Shown here: in pieces, positions 34,702-43,361 of the stretch
Numbering within the stretch: position 1 is the first letter of the stretch
Layout: each line of letters begins with the position of its first letter
NCBI GenBank assembly: GCA_934255405.1
Contig: CAKQNT010000005.1
Span: 1-64,000 of the forward strand
Reading direction: 5' to 3'
Length of the DNA: 64,000 nt
DNA from: an uncultured Alphaproteobacteria bacterium
GTDB lineage: Bacteria; Pseudomonadota; Alphaproteobacteria; RF32; CAG-239
The notes under the pieces: model-generated
Told to the model about the DNA's origin: nothing
The model's input: the letters and a program-made list of their open reading frames with translations, nothing else
Databases searched by the model: none
Program-made: the position numbers and the translations under genes

Positions 34702-34809
34702 AGCATAGAACTATTAAATAAAGGTATCAGCAAGGCAGAAATCGCTCGTTTGATGGGTTGTACTTGGCAAACTCTGCACAGATATATAAATGAATGTATT
34801 GCCAATTAA
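34702..34809 (+). pseudogene. Serine recombinase C-terminal fragment (second remnant)
   Basis: The frame ending at TAA 34807-34809 reads LLNKGISKAEIARLMGCTWQ then TLHRYI, a resolvase-type helix-turn-helix. An in-frame TAA sits just upstream (34699-34701), so only about 35 codons remain. It resembles the fragment at 26788 and lies on the other side of the restriction-like block. The rest of 34584-34999 shows no gene. Confidence 0.65.
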
Positions 34810-34999
34810 TCAAAAAAACAGAATAGGAACTCTGGTTTTATTGCATAGTTCGTTGCGAACACGGCAATATTGTCAGAGAAAATGTTTTGTTGAAAGAAGT
34901 TGAGAAATCTCTTTCTTTAATCTATGTTGATGATGATTTGAAATATATTTAATGAGAAAAAACTTCAGCCTCCTATCAAATTTAGGAGGCTGCAAAGAT

Positions 35000-35085
35000 T
35001 GGTGCCCTGGAGAAGACTTGAACTTCCACTGGCTGAGCCAACATGCACCTGAAGCATGCGCGTCTACCAATTCCGCCACCAGGGC
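35000..35085 (-). tRNA. tRNA-Leu (anticodon CAG)
   Basis: The minus strand gives an 86-nt tRNA: acceptor GCCCTGG pairing with CCAGGGC, discriminator A and encoded CCA. The D arm contains GGCGGAATTGGTAGACGC. The anticodon stem CATGC/GCATG carries loop TTCAGGT with anticodon CAG, and there is a long variable arm typical of leucine. It faces the A/T-rich island with its 3' end, the usual integration orientation. Confidence 0.95.
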
Positions 35086-35109
35086 ATTCGTTTCAAAATA
35101 ACAGAGATT

Positions 35110-35138
35110 TATATAACCTCAAAAATTTTATTAGTCAA
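35110..35138 (-). promoter_or_regulatory. Promoter of tRNA-Leu(CAG)
   Basis: On the minus strand TTGACT (35133-35138) and TATATA (35110-35115) are exactly 17 bases apart, 25 bases before the tRNA. The -35 overlaps the uppP stop region, so the tRNA has its own promoter. Confidence 0.7.
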
Positions 35139-35955
35139 GAAACTTATTTAAATATCCGTAAGAATCCAACAACAAAATTGTGCCTAAGATTATGCGGTAG
35201 ATTACGAAGGGTAAAAATGTCGATTTTTTGAGCCACCACATAACAACATATATGGCGATTATTGAGGCGATAAACGAATATGTTACGCCATCTATTGCAT
35301 AAAAAAGCTCGCTCAAATTCTGCTGCTGATACATCTCCCACGCAACTAAAGTTGCGGCAGCAATTATCGCCGGAATTGATAGCAACATTGAAAATTTGGC
35401 GGCTTCTCGTCTTTCCATGCTTAAGAATCTGGCCATGGTAATGGTGATGCCAGAGCGACTGGTGCCGGGGATGAGAGCTAGGCATTGGGCGCATCCGATA
35501 AGAAAAGCATCTAATATGCCAAGGTGTTTGATCTCACGTATGGTCATGCCCCATTTGTCGGCAATGAACAGAAGTATGCCATAGCCGAGAATCGTCCAGC
35601 CGATGATCGTGGTGCTGCGAGCCCATTCCATGCCGGTTTCTTTCATGAGGTAGCCGACAACCACAATGGGCAGGGTTCCGACTACTACTAACCAGAATGT
35701 TTGCGCACCGATGTTGGCAAAAGACGGAATAAATTTGGTTTTAAACAATCCTTTGATAATTTGCCAAACTGTTTCGGAAAAATATATCATAACGGCCAGA
35801 ATTGAACCGACGTGTACGGCAACATCAAGCGCTAACCCTTGATCCGGAAAAGTGGTGAATTTGGAAAAAAGAATCAGGTGTCCGGATGAACTCACCGGCA
35901 AAAACTCAGTCAGTCCTTGTAGGGCTGAAAGCAATATGAGATGTAAATCTGTCAA
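35131..35955 (-). CDS. uppP: Undecaprenyl-diphosphatase
   Basis: A 274-residue integral membrane enzyme that dephosphorylates undecaprenyl diphosphate to recycle the wall-lipid carrier. The conserved GLTEFLPVSSSGHLIL (14-29) and PGTSRSGITITMARFL motifs carry the catalytic residues, with about eight hydrophobic segments. It starts 2 bases after the receiver-protein gene, ending a run of xseA, M23 peptidase, receiver and uppP. Confidence 0.96.
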   Translation of the reverse strand: MTDLHLILLSALQGLTEFLPVSSSGHLILFSKFTTFPDQGLALDVAVHVGSILAVMIYFSETVWQIIKGLFKTKFIPSFANIGAQTFWLVVVGTLPIVVVGYLMKETGMEWARSTTIIGWTILGYGILLFIADKWGMTIREIKHLGILDAFLIGCAQCLALIPGTSRSGITITMARFLSMERREAAKFSMLLSIPAIIAAATLVAWEMYQQQNLSELFYAIDGVTYSFIASIIAIYVVMWWLKKSTFLPFVIYRIILGTILLLDSYGYLNKFLD

Positions 35956-35957
35956 TT

Positions 35958-36383
35958 TTATACTCTTTCTTGTTTAATTCCGAATGCTGTACATATACGC
36001 TTTTTTAGAGCCAACGGAGATATTGGTTTAACCAGATATTCCTGAATCCCCAGCTCTTTGGCTTCCAGCACGGTCTTTTCTTTGGTGTCTACTGTAATCA
36101 TGATTATCGGAATGTTCTTGTTGCCATCAAGGGAGCCGGTTTTGATGGCTTTGGCCAGCTCCAAACCATTTTGGTTGGGCATTTGCTGGTCCAACAAGAC
36201 AACATCAATCTTAAAGCTGTGCAAGAGCTCAACTGCTTCTTCTGTAGAAGTGGCTTCTTTGGTGTTTTTGATGCCAATCTGATAAAGCGCGGTTTTGGTA
36301 AAAGTGCGAGAAAACTTGTCATCGTCGACAATCAGGCAGACAATAGAGTCCCAAATTATTTGTTTGTGCGTATTTTCCATCAT
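35958..36383 (-). CDS. Stand-alone response regulator receiver (CheY-like)
   Basis: A 141-residue single receiver domain. The acid pocket is DDD (20-22), the phospho-acceptor D65 lies in VVLLDQQMP, T97 is in IIMITVDT and K119 is in EYLVKP. There is no output domain, so it works by protein contact. GAGGTG lies upstream of the start. No kinase is nearby, so its partner is unknown; the neighbours are wall and DNA-repair genes. Confidence 0.88.
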   Translation of the reverse strand: MMENTHKQIIWDSIVCLIVDDDKFSRTFTKTALYQIGIKNTKEATSTEEAVELLHSFKIDVVLLDQQMPNQNGLELAKAIKTGSLDGNKNIPIIMITVDTKEKTVLEAKELGIQEYLVKPISPLALKKRICTAFGIKQERV

Positions 36384-36433
36384 GAAACACCTCGTTGCGG
36401 CATATAAGATAAAAAGAATTTTACAATATTAGT

Positions 36434-37264
36434 TTATAAAATAAAACAAAAATCGTTACTCTTGTTTATATTTAATAGTGATGGCGGGTTAAATTTGACG
36501 CCATTGGCTGATGCGCCCCAGTGCAGGTGAGGGCCGGTTGCCCGTCCGGTTTGTCCGACAAGCCCGATGATGTCGCCTTGTTTGACGGTGTCGCCGCGTT
36601 TTACATTCATTTTTTGCAAATGGGCATAGATGGTGTGTAAGCCGTATCCGTGGTCAACAATTACCACGTTGCCGGAATAAAACAAATCGGGTTGCGCTAA
36701 TGTGACGGTGCCAGCAGCGGGAGCTTTGACTTCTGATCCGGCTTTGGCGGCAATGTCCATGCCGGCGTGAGGGTTCTTCTTGACGCCGTTCATAATGCGC
36801 TGACCGCCGAAATTGCCGCTGACCCGTCCTTCTATCGGCATAATAAAACCTTCTTTCCAATAGGCATTGTTGCTTTGGGTTTGCTGAGCAGCGCGGACAA
36901 CTTTCTGTTCAAATTCAATATCGCGCAAATCTGAGTCCGAAGGAGTGACTTTGCGAGGCGGAATACCTTTTATGTTTTGGATATCCCACGCATAGGGGGC
37001 AACCTCAAAATCATAGCGGCGGGCATCAGTTCCGTTGCTGACAATGAGATTTGCATGAGCGGATTCATCGCGCCCGAGGGCTAATAAAAATGTTCCATCA
37101 GCTTTAACCGGAATATGATTTTGGTTAAAGATAACTTCAGTCGCGCCAGGGGCTTTGCCTACTAAAATGCTGCCCTGAACCGGTTTGCCGCAAAGCTCAA
37201 CAGCTTGGGCAGAAATACTGAAACATAAAAAACTAAAAATTAAACAAATCAGTTTGTAAGGCAT
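36434..37264 (-). CDS. M23 family metallopeptidase (LytM-type), secreted
   Basis: A 276-residue exported endopeptidase domain protein. A signal peptide (KLICLIFSFLCFSISAQA) precedes an Ig-like N-terminal part, then the LytM domain with the zinc motif NPHAGMDIAAKAG and GPHLHWGASANG. It likely cuts or remodels peptidoglycan cross-bridges. ATG 37264 is chosen because a signal peptide follows it directly; it overlaps the end of xseA by 32 bases. A longer frame from 37378 would lack a proper signal. Confidence 0.88.
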   Translation of the reverse strand: MPYKLICLIFSFLCFSISAQAVELCGKPVQGSILVGKAPGATEVIFNQNHIPVKADGTFLLALGRDESAHANLIVSNGTDARRYDFEVAPYAWDIQNIKGIPPRKVTPSDSDLRDIEFEQKVVRAAQQTQSNNAYWKEGFIMPIEGRVSGNFGGQRIMNGVKKNPHAGMDIAAKAGSEVKAPAAGTVTLAQPDLFYSGNVVIVDHGYGLHTIYAHLQKMNVKRGDTVKQGDIIGLVGQTGRATGPHLHWGASANGVKFNPPSLLNINKSNDFCFIL

Positions 37265-38594
37265 CTTTTTGTCCTGTTTTTGTGGTTTTGTTTTTTGCAG
37301 CGGAACCAGAATTAGCCTTAAAGCTTCCGTCATAAAAACGAATCTCCAGCTCTTTGGCTTTTTGGGCGGCGGCAACATCGTAAACGGTTTGCCCGTCTTG
37401 ATTCCTTACCCAGGCGAATCCGCGCTTAAGAACCGAATCCACTGACACTGACTGCAAACGTATCAGCAAATTGTTTAAATTTTCTTGTTTTTTCTCAAAT
37501 ATATTTTTTACATAATAAGGCTTGAGACCACATAGAGCCAGTTTGTCGGTTTTGTTCTTGAGCAGATTCTTAAAAGATAGGTTCAGGCGTTCAATGCGGT
37601 CGTCAAATTTTTGGGCGGCTTCCTGAAGTATTTGTTCCAGATTGGGGATGCCCCGCGACAATCCTTGTAGTAAGGTGGTGCGCTCAGACAAGTATCGGCG
37701 GCTGCCGTTAAGCAAGCGTGCGCTTAGGGTGTGAAGTTGAGCGCTTAATTCGCTTTTTACGGGAACGGCAAATTCGGCGGCACCGGTAGGCGTTGGTGCG
37801 CGGCGGTCGGCTACATAGTCAATCAACATGGTGTCGGTTTCGTGTCCGACTGCTGAAATTATGGGAATCTCTGAGGCATATACGGCACGGATTACACATT
37901 CTTCATTAAAAGGCCATAGGTCTTCAAGGCTTCCGCCGCCTCGAGCGACAATGAGTACGTCAGGGCGAGAGGGCGAGCCGTTGGTCGGAAGAGTATTAAA
38001 AGCACGAATTGCTGCGGCAATCTTTTCGGCTGCTCCTTCGCCTTGAACCGGAGTGGGCCACAATAAAATATGAGATGGAAAACGATCGCGCACACGGTGG
38101 ATAATATCCCGAATCACGGCACCGCTGGCTGAGGTTACTACGCCAATGGTTTGCGGCAGGAACGGAATCGGCTTCTTGTGGGCGGCATCAAACAATCCTT
38201 CTGCGGCAAATTGTTTTTTGCGCTCTTCTAAGAGCTTGAGCAAGGCGCCGGCACCGGCAACTTCCATATCTTCGATTACCAGTTGGTAGGAGGATTTTCC
38301 GGCAAAAGTAGTGATTTTTCCGGTGGCAACAACTTCTAATCCATCTTCCGGTTTTATCGGTAGGCGGAGAGCAACGCCTTTCCAGATAACCGCCGATAGA
38401 GCGGCATTTTCATCTTTGAGCGATAGGTACCAATGACCAGAATCGGCGCGTTTGGCGCCAAAAATTTCGCCCTTGACCCGAACTTTGGCAAAGGCCGTTT
38501 CTACGAAACGTTTTATCTCTCCGGAAATCTCGCTGACGCTGAACTCCGGAACTGGTTTGGGCTCGCTGCGGGAGTATGATAGTAAGTCTTCCAT
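37233..38594 (-). CDS. xseA: Exodeoxyribonuclease VII large subunit
   Basis: A 453-residue subunit of the single-strand-specific exonuclease used in repair. The N-terminal OB-fold (FSVSEISGEIKRFVETAFAK) and the core GVVTSASGAVIRDI, ARGGGSLEDLWPFNEE and SAVGHETDTMLIDYVADRRA are diagnostic, followed by a coiled-coil region and a final FAWVRNQDG strand. The small subunit XseB is not adjacent. Confidence 0.96.
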   Translation of the reverse strand: MEDLLSYSRSEPKPVPEFSVSEISGEIKRFVETAFAKVRVKGEIFGAKRADSGHWYLSLKDENAALSAVIWKGVALRLPIKPEDGLEVVATGKITTFAGKSSYQLVIEDMEVAGAGALLKLLEERKKQFAAEGLFDAAHKKPIPFLPQTIGVVTSASGAVIRDIIHRVRDRFPSHILLWPTPVQGEGAAEKIAAAIRAFNTLPTNGSPSRPDVLIVARGGGSLEDLWPFNEECVIRAVYASEIPIISAVGHETDTMLIDYVADRRAPTPTGAAEFAVPVKSELSAQLHTLSARLLNGSRRYLSERTTLLQGLSRGIPNLEQILQEAAQKFDDRIERLNLSFKNLLKNKTDKLALCGLKPYYVKNIFEKKQENLNNLLIRLQSVSVDSVLKRGFAWVRNQDGQTVYDVAAAQKAKELEIRFYDGSFKANSGSAAKNKTTKTGQKDALQTDLFNF

Positions 38595-38778
38595 TGTATA
38601 ACCTCGAATATGAGGCGATTTTATATGTTTTTGTATGAGATGTTAAGCGAATATTGTCCTATGTGGAAGATATTTAGTTCGGCAAAAGAGGCAATTTGTG
38701 GTTTGGTTAATTTCTTAGAAAATGCTTGGTTAAGCCGTTAGTGTTCATTAGAAATTATTTGTTTGAAGTCTATTAGAG

Positions 38779-38845
38779 GTTATTAGTTTGAGATTTTTTG
38801 TGTTCATTATTTGAGATTTTTTTGTGTTCATTATTTGACATTGCA
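38779..38845. repeat. Short A/T-rich tandem repeat
   Basis: TTGAGATTTTTTGTGTTCAT is repeated with a period of about 23-24 bases (about 38788 and 38811), ending in TTATTTGACA. Related TTCATTA words occur upstream. It lies directly before a strong promoter and may bind a protein or be slippage sequence. Confidence 0.5.
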
Positions 38846-38890
38846 AAAATTTTAATATACAATTATTATCGTTTATCGATAGGCGATAAT
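38835..38890 (+). promoter_or_regulatory. Promoter with palindromic operator upstream of HigA-like gene
   Basis: TTGACA (38835-38840), 17 bases, TACAAT (38858-38863) form a near-ideal promoter. ATTATCG (38865-38871) and CGATAAT (38884-38890) form a palindrome over the start site, with TATCGATA inside. A leader of about 230 bases with repeated TGTGATGTT-like words follows before the gene at 39101. Confidence 0.55.
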
Positions 38891-39100
38891 ATGTGCATTA
38901 TCAATATGATGTGATGTTATTGTGTTGTGATGTGTTGTTAATGTGATGTTCTATGTTTTGATGCGATCTTGTTTGAAGTGGTGCTTGTTTTGTAAAGTGA
39001 TGTATTGTGAATAGTGATTTGATTTGTTGTTAGCGCTTGGGGTGTGTTGTAGTAGAGCTGTTAATTGGTGTGATTAATCTTAAGACTGTAAGGGGCAATT

Positions 39101-39400
39101 ATGTCAGAATTGGAAAATAAAGGTGTGAGTGAAATTAAACGGCTTTGTGGCATTTATGGAATTTCGCCGATTGAATTGTCTTTATACTTGCAAATTACTT
39201 GGACCAGAATTTATGAAATATTGTCCGGAAGGCGGAGAATTACTCCGGATACGGATATTAGGCTGTGTCATTTTTTTAATTTGGCTTATGGGCATTTTGC
39301 CAAATTACAACTGGAGTATGATTTGCAGATATCCGAAAACGAGTTGGCTGATAGTTTGGAGAAATTGCCAATCGTTGATGGGACTGTAAAAGCGTTGTAA
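39101..39400 (+). CDS. Orphan HigA/XRE-type antitoxin-like regulator
   Basis: A 99-residue DNA-binding protein with an XRE helix-turn-helix: GISPIELSLYLQITWTRIYE, then ILSGRRRITPDTDIRLCHFF, as in HigA/VapI antitoxins, and a C-terminal LQLEYDLQISEN. The Shine-Dalgarno AAGGGG precedes ATG. No toxin gene is adjacent: upstream is a 505-bp leader, and ftsY converges downstream. It probably represses its own promoter at 38835. Confidence 0.8.
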   Translation: MSELENKGVSEIKRLCGIYGISPIELSLYLQITWTRIYEILSGRRRITPDTDIRLCHFFNLAYGHFAKLQLEYDLQISENELADSLEKLPIVDGTVKAL

Positions 39401-39402
39401 TT

Positions 39403-40314
39403 TTAGTTTAATCCCAGCAGGCTTTGACTGTATTCTTCGGCATTAAATTCTTGCAAGTCTGCAATTCCTTCGCCAATCCCGATGAAATATACCGGTGTGG
39501 GGCATTCTGTGGCAATTGCCGCTAAAATTCCGCCTTTGGCGGTGCCGTCAAGTTTGTTGATTATCAGACCGTTAACATTAACTGCTTTTTTGAACACTTT
39601 TACTTGGTCTAGTGCATTTTGTCCGGTGGTGGCATCGAGGCAAAGCAATGTATGATGCGGAGCATCGGGCAAAACTTTTTTGATTACGCGCACAATTTTT
39701 TGCAGTTCCTCAATTAAGTTGGTTTTGTTTTGTAAACGACCGGCGGTGTCTATAAAGACAAGGTCATCATTTTGACGGATAGCTTCCTCCAGACCGTCAA
39801 AACACAAACCGGCAGCATCGCAACCTTGAGGACCACAAAAAACACGGACGTTGTTGCGCTCTCCCCATACGTTTAATTGTTCTACTGCGGCAGCGCGGAA
39901 AGTGTCTGCGGCAATCAGAGAAATCTTTTTATCTTTGAATTTGGCTGCCAGTTTGCCTATGGTGGTAGTCTTTCCTGCGCCGTTGACGCCAACCATCATG
40001 ATCACAGTAGGGTGGTTGTTGCCTAAAATTAATTTTTGTTCGCAAGGAGACAAAATATTTTGCAGCGAGGATGACAGGCGTTGACGAATTTCTTTATCAT
40101 CAGCATTTTTATCAATTTTTTGCGCAGAAAAATCTTTGATTATGCGGGTTGTTGCGGCAATCCCCATGTCGGCACAAATCAGTAATTCTTCAAGTTCTTC
40201 ACGGGTGGCGGAATCCAGATTGCGGCTTCCGAATATGCTGCTCAAACCAGAAGTAAGCGGTGTCGATGTTTTCTTGAGTCCCAAACCCAGTTTGGAAAAC
40301 CAATTAGTCATCAA
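39403..40314 (-). CDS. ftsY: Signal recognition particle receptor FtsY
   Basis: A 303-residue SRP GTPase receptor, short N-terminal form. The NG domain shows GVNGAGKTTTIGKLA near residue 109, AADTFRAAAVEQL, DTAGRLQNKTNL, NKLDGTAKGG and GIGEGIADLQEF. It targets membrane proteins to the Sec translocon with Ffh and 4.5S RNA. It starts inside the end of mtaB (11-base overlap) and ends 2 bases from the HigA-like stop. Confidence 0.96.
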   Translation of the reverse strand: MMTNWFSKLGLGLKKTSTPLTSGLSSIFGSRNLDSATREELEELLICADMGIAATTRIIKDFSAQKIDKNADDKEIRQRLSSSLQNILSPCEQKLILGNNHPTVIMMVGVNGAGKTTTIGKLAAKFKDKKISLIAADTFRAAAVEQLNVWGERNNVRVFCGPQGCDAAGLCFDGLEEAIRQNDDLVFIDTAGRLQNKTNLIEELQKIVRVIKKVLPDAPHHTLLCLDATTGQNALDQVKVFKKAVNVNGLIINKLDGTAKGGILAAIATECPTPVYFIGIGEGIADLQEFNAEEYSQSLLGLN

Positions 40315-41347
40315 TAACTTCTCCTTCTAATCTCAGTAGACGAGCGCGTTCTTTGCGGATTTCTACGGGAACCTGCGGCATTAGGGCGGCAGGAGTTCCG
40401 GGGCGTTCTGAATATGGAAATACGTGCAACTTGCTGATTCCGGCTTCTCTTACCAATTTGATGGTATTTTGAAATTGTTCATCGGTTTCGGTTGGAAATC
40501 CACAGATAAAGTCTGCGCCGAAAACAGAATTTGGTCTGGCTTCGCGTAGTTTGGCGCAAAGCCTTATTACATCTTCTCTGCTATGGCGGCGACGCATACG
40601 TTTTAATACTAAGTTATCCCCAGATTGGATTGAGAAGTGAAAGTGAGGGGTGATGTTGGGGTGTTGTTTTACCAGCTCAATAAAATCATCATCAATGGCA
40701 GCAGGATCAAGAGAGCCAAACTGCAATGCCGGTAGTTCGGGAATTTTTTGAAGGATTTCTTTGATCAGTCCGCTGAATGAAGGTTGATAAGAACAAACAT
40801 CGACGCCGGTGAGGCAGATTTCTTCAAAGCCTTGAAATAATAATTCTTTGATTTGTCTTATGACTTCTGCTGCCGGAACCGAGCGATTGGCGCCGCGAGC
40901 GTAGGGTACAATACAATAAGTGCAACGGTGATTGCAACCTTGTTGAACTTGTACAAAAGCACGCTGGCGACCTTCAAAGCCGGTAATTAAATAGTGGTCA
41001 TAATTGTCATAGTCAAAAATGTTGCCAACAATGCTCTTTTCGGTAATTGGAGCGGATATGTATTTGAGAATTTCGTTTTTTTCTTTGTTGCCCAAGATTA
41101 AGTCTGCTTCCGGCATATCGGCAAATTTTTGCGCGGCAATTTGCGCGGCGCAGCCGGTTACAACAATACGAGCATGAGGATTTTCACGCCGGAGTTTGCG
41201 AATTGTCTGGCGGCATTGGCGTTCGGCTTCGGCGGTAACCGCGCAAGTGTTTATTACTATCAAATCTTCGTGTTCGGCTAGTTTTTCTTTAAGAATCTCT
41301 GATTCATAAGCATTTAGACGGCAGCCGAGAGTGATAACTTTGACCAT
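40304..41347 (-). CDS. mtaB: tRNA t6A37 methylthiotransferase MtaB
   Basis: A 347-residue radical SAM enzyme adding a methylthio group to t6A at tRNA position 37. The N-terminal MTTase domain has GCRLNAYES, NTCAVTAEAERQ and VTGCAAQ cysteines. The radical SAM motif is CNHRCTYCIVP. It is shorter than usual, with little or no C-terminal TRAM domain. It is co-transcribed with ftsY. Confidence 0.9.
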   Translation of the reverse strand: MVKVITLGCRLNAYESEILKEKLAEHEDLIVINTCAVTAEAERQCRQTIRKLRRENPHARIVVTGCAAQIAAQKFADMPEADLILGNKEKNEILKYISAPITEKSIVGNIFDYDNYDHYLITGFEGRQRAFVQVQQGCNHRCTYCIVPYARGANRSVPAAEVIRQIKELLFQGFEEICLTGVDVCSYQPSFSGLIKEILQKIPELPALQFGSLDPAAIDDDFIELVKQHPNITPHFHFSIQSGDNLVLKRMRRRHSREDVIRLCAKLREARPNSVFGADFICGFPTETDEQFQNTIKLVREAGISKLHVFPYSERPGTPAALMPQVPVEIRKERARLLRLEGEVIDD

Positions 41348-41443
41348 GGCGTTCTTTCAGTTGAATATTTGTCGTTAATATAAAGTCAAAACCCTGAAAG
41401 TGCAAGAAACTTCTGGAGGTATTATGGCCTTAAATATAAGTTA

Positions 41444-41472
41444 TTGATTTATTAATAAATATTGAATACACT
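41444..41472 (+). promoter_or_regulatory. Promoter of the outer-membrane barrel gene
   Basis: TTGATT (41444-41449), 17 bases, TACACT (41467-41472), about 70 bases before ATG 41542. Assigned by consensus. Confidence 0.4.
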
Positions 41473-41541
41473 CTTTGGTATCTGGAACAAATGCCGCAAG
41501 GTGTGAGCTCCGGAATTTTTATCAACATAAGGAGAGTATTC

Positions 41542-42324
41542 ATGAAATATAAGACTATGTTACTTGCTTCTGCTGCTGTTATGTTTGCCGGTTCGGCTAT
41601 GGCGGCTGACTTGACTAATCCGTTCTATACTCCTAATGAAGGAGCGTTTACTTCTGATACTGCCGTAGCACATAATCGTGTATCTTATAAGCATGGCGTT
41701 GCTGCTGATAAACAAACCGTTTTGGGTGAAAAGCTGACCTATGGCGTAACTGATCAGTTGGCTGTTTGGGGCGCTGTTACTAACTACTTTGATACTAATC
41801 ATGAATTTAATAATGACCACAACTTTGAATATAATGTAGGCGCTGCTTATAATATGAGAGAGGGCAATGTTTTGGCTCAAGTTGCCGGTGGTTATTATAC
41901 ATGGAATCCTAAAGATTTTTATGGCAAGAAAGATGCCAAAGAAGCCAATGGCGGATATGATCGTTGGGAAAAATATCTGGAAGGTGAACTGAAACTCGGC
42001 TATGATATGGGTGATGGTTTGGTACCTTATGTTGCTTATAAATTGACAGGACAGGTCGATATTGCAGATCGCGAGTTAGACCAGTCAGTTAAAGCCGGTG
42101 TTCATAAATATGACGGTGATTGGGTCGTTGATGCCGGTGTTCGTTATGACTTTAACACCGATGGCAAGAATAGCAATAAATGGTTTGCTGAAGCAGCGGT
42201 TGATTACTATGTAAGAGATAATGTTGCTCTGGGTATGTTTGGCGATTATTTCTTGGCCGGTAATGGTTCTGATGAAATCCGCTATGACTACACCGCCGGT
42301 GCTCATGTAAAAGTTTTGTTCTAA
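41542..42324 (+). CDS. Outer-membrane beta-barrel protein
   Basis: A 260-residue exported protein. A signal peptide (MLLASAAVMFAGSAMAAD) is followed by alternating aromatic strands (FEYNVGAAYNM, VLAQVAGGYYTW, WVVDAGVRYDF) and an end in hydrophobic F (AGAHVKVLF), a typical outer-membrane barrel. ATG 41542 has AAGGAG upstream. Single gene with its own promoter and terminator, suggesting abundant expression. The specific channel or adhesion role is unknown. Confidence 0.82.
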   Translation: MKYKTMLLASAAVMFAGSAMAADLTNPFYTPNEGAFTSDTAVAHNRVSYKHGVAADKQTVLGEKLTYGVTDQLAVWGAVTNYFDTNHEFNNDHNFEYNVGAAYNMREGNVLAQVAGGYYTWNPKDFYGKKDAKEANGGYDRWEKYLEGELKLGYDMGDGLVPYVAYKLTGQVDIADRELDQSVKAGVHKYDGDWVVDAGVRYDFNTDGKNSNKWFAEAAVDYYVRDNVALGMFGDYFLAGNGSDEIRYDYTAGAHVKVLF

Positions 42325-42345
42325 TATTTAGACAGAACTCAAAAG

Positions 42346-42375
42346 AAAAGGCTCTCTGTTTGGAGAGCCTTTTTG
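42346..42375. terminator. Terminator after outer-membrane protein gene
   Basis: AAGGCTCTC and GGAGAGCCTT pair around TGTTT, followed by TTTT; A-rich on the other side, so it may serve the converging ldh gene too. Confidence 0.85.
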
Positions 42376-42391
42376 CTTGATAAATAATAAC

Positions 42392-43345
42392 TTATTTTTT
42401 GTCAGAGCTGATTTGTGCCAGCGCTTCTTCTGAAAATTGTTTGATTTTTTCAGCGCTGAATTTAACATCGCGATGCTCGCTCTCAGACAAACGCGGATAA
42501 ATAACACTATGGACACCACGTTTACCAACAACGGTAGGCATAGAAAGGCATACATCAGAAATACCCTCCACATTGTCTTGGTGCGAAGATACGGTAAGAA
42601 TCGCATATTCGTTGGTGGTGATGGCCTGACAAATGCGGCACAAAGCACCGGCAATGCCATAAAATGTGGCGCCCTTGCCCTCAATAATCTTGTAGGCCGC
42701 GTTACGAACACAATCATCAATTTCAGCCTTAACATCAGGAGTTAGCGGTTTGTCAATCATACGGGCAAGCTCTTCAATCTGAACTGTGCCGCCATCGCCG
42801 TTAGACCAAATCAAAACTTCACTATCGCCATGTTCGCCCAAGACGTTGGCGTGAACAGATTTGGGAGAAATCCCCAAATGATAGCCAAGCAAGGTACGAA
42901 AACGCGATGTGTCAAGAACAGTGCCGGAGCCGATAACTCTCTCTTTGGGAAAACCGGAAAGTTTGAGGGCAACCTCAGTCATAATATCTACCGGATTGGA
43001 GGCAATCAGCAAAGTGGTATCCGGAGCATTAGCAACAACCTGCGGAATGATGCTTTCAAAGATTTTTACATTGCGCCCCAACAAATCAATTCTGGTTTCT
43101 CCCGGCTTTTGGTTGGCGCCTGCTGTAACAATAACAACTTCACATCCGGCCAAATCCGCATAATTTCCAGCCTTGATTTTGTTGGCATAAGCAAACGGCG
43201 TAGCATGAGCAATATCCATCGCCTCAGCTTCCGCTCTCTTTTCATTAGCATCAATCAAAACAACTTTTCTGGCAACGCCGCGCATAATCAATGCGAAGGC
43301 TGCTGCACTGCCGACTTGTCCGGCTCCTATAATACCTACTTTCAT
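42392..43345 (-). CDS. ldh: L-lactate dehydrogenase
   Basis: A 317-residue NAD-dependent enzyme reducing pyruvate to L-lactate. The Rossmann loop is GIIGAGQVGSAAAF. The specificity loop TAGANQKPGETRIDLL has Q where malate dehydrogenases have R, indicating lactate. SNPVDIMTEVALKLSG and the catalytic GEHGDSEVLIWS follow. ATG 43345 has AAGGAGA upstream; longer frames from 43414 run into a repeat. A hairpin repeat lies right upstream and may replace or carry its promoter or leader. Malate dehydrogenase is the main alternative. Confidence 0.9.
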   Translation of the reverse strand: MKVGIIGAGQVGSAAAFALIMRGVARKVVLIDANEKRAEAEAMDIAHATPFAYANKIKAGNYADLAGCEVVIVTAGANQKPGETRIDLLGRNVKIFESIIPQVVANAPDTTLLIASNPVDIMTEVALKLSGFPKERVIGSGTVLDTSRFRTLLGYHLGISPKSVHANVLGEHGDSEVLIWSNGDGGTVQIEELARMIDKPLTPDVKAEIDDCVRNAAYKIIEGKGATFYGIAGALCRICQAITTNEYAILTVSSHQDNVEGISDVCLSMPTVVGKRGVHSVIYPRLSESEHRDVKFSAEKIKQFSEEALAQISSDKK

Positions 43346-43361
43346 TTTATTCTCCTTTTTA

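Noticed and set aside
34873..35079. Minus-strand frame reading MAELVDAHASGACW
   Set aside because: It is the familiar false frame running through a tRNA-Leu gene.
42392..43345. Annotation as malate dehydrogenase
   Set aside because: The specificity loop has Q (GANQKPGETR) rather than R, favouring lactate dehydrogenase.
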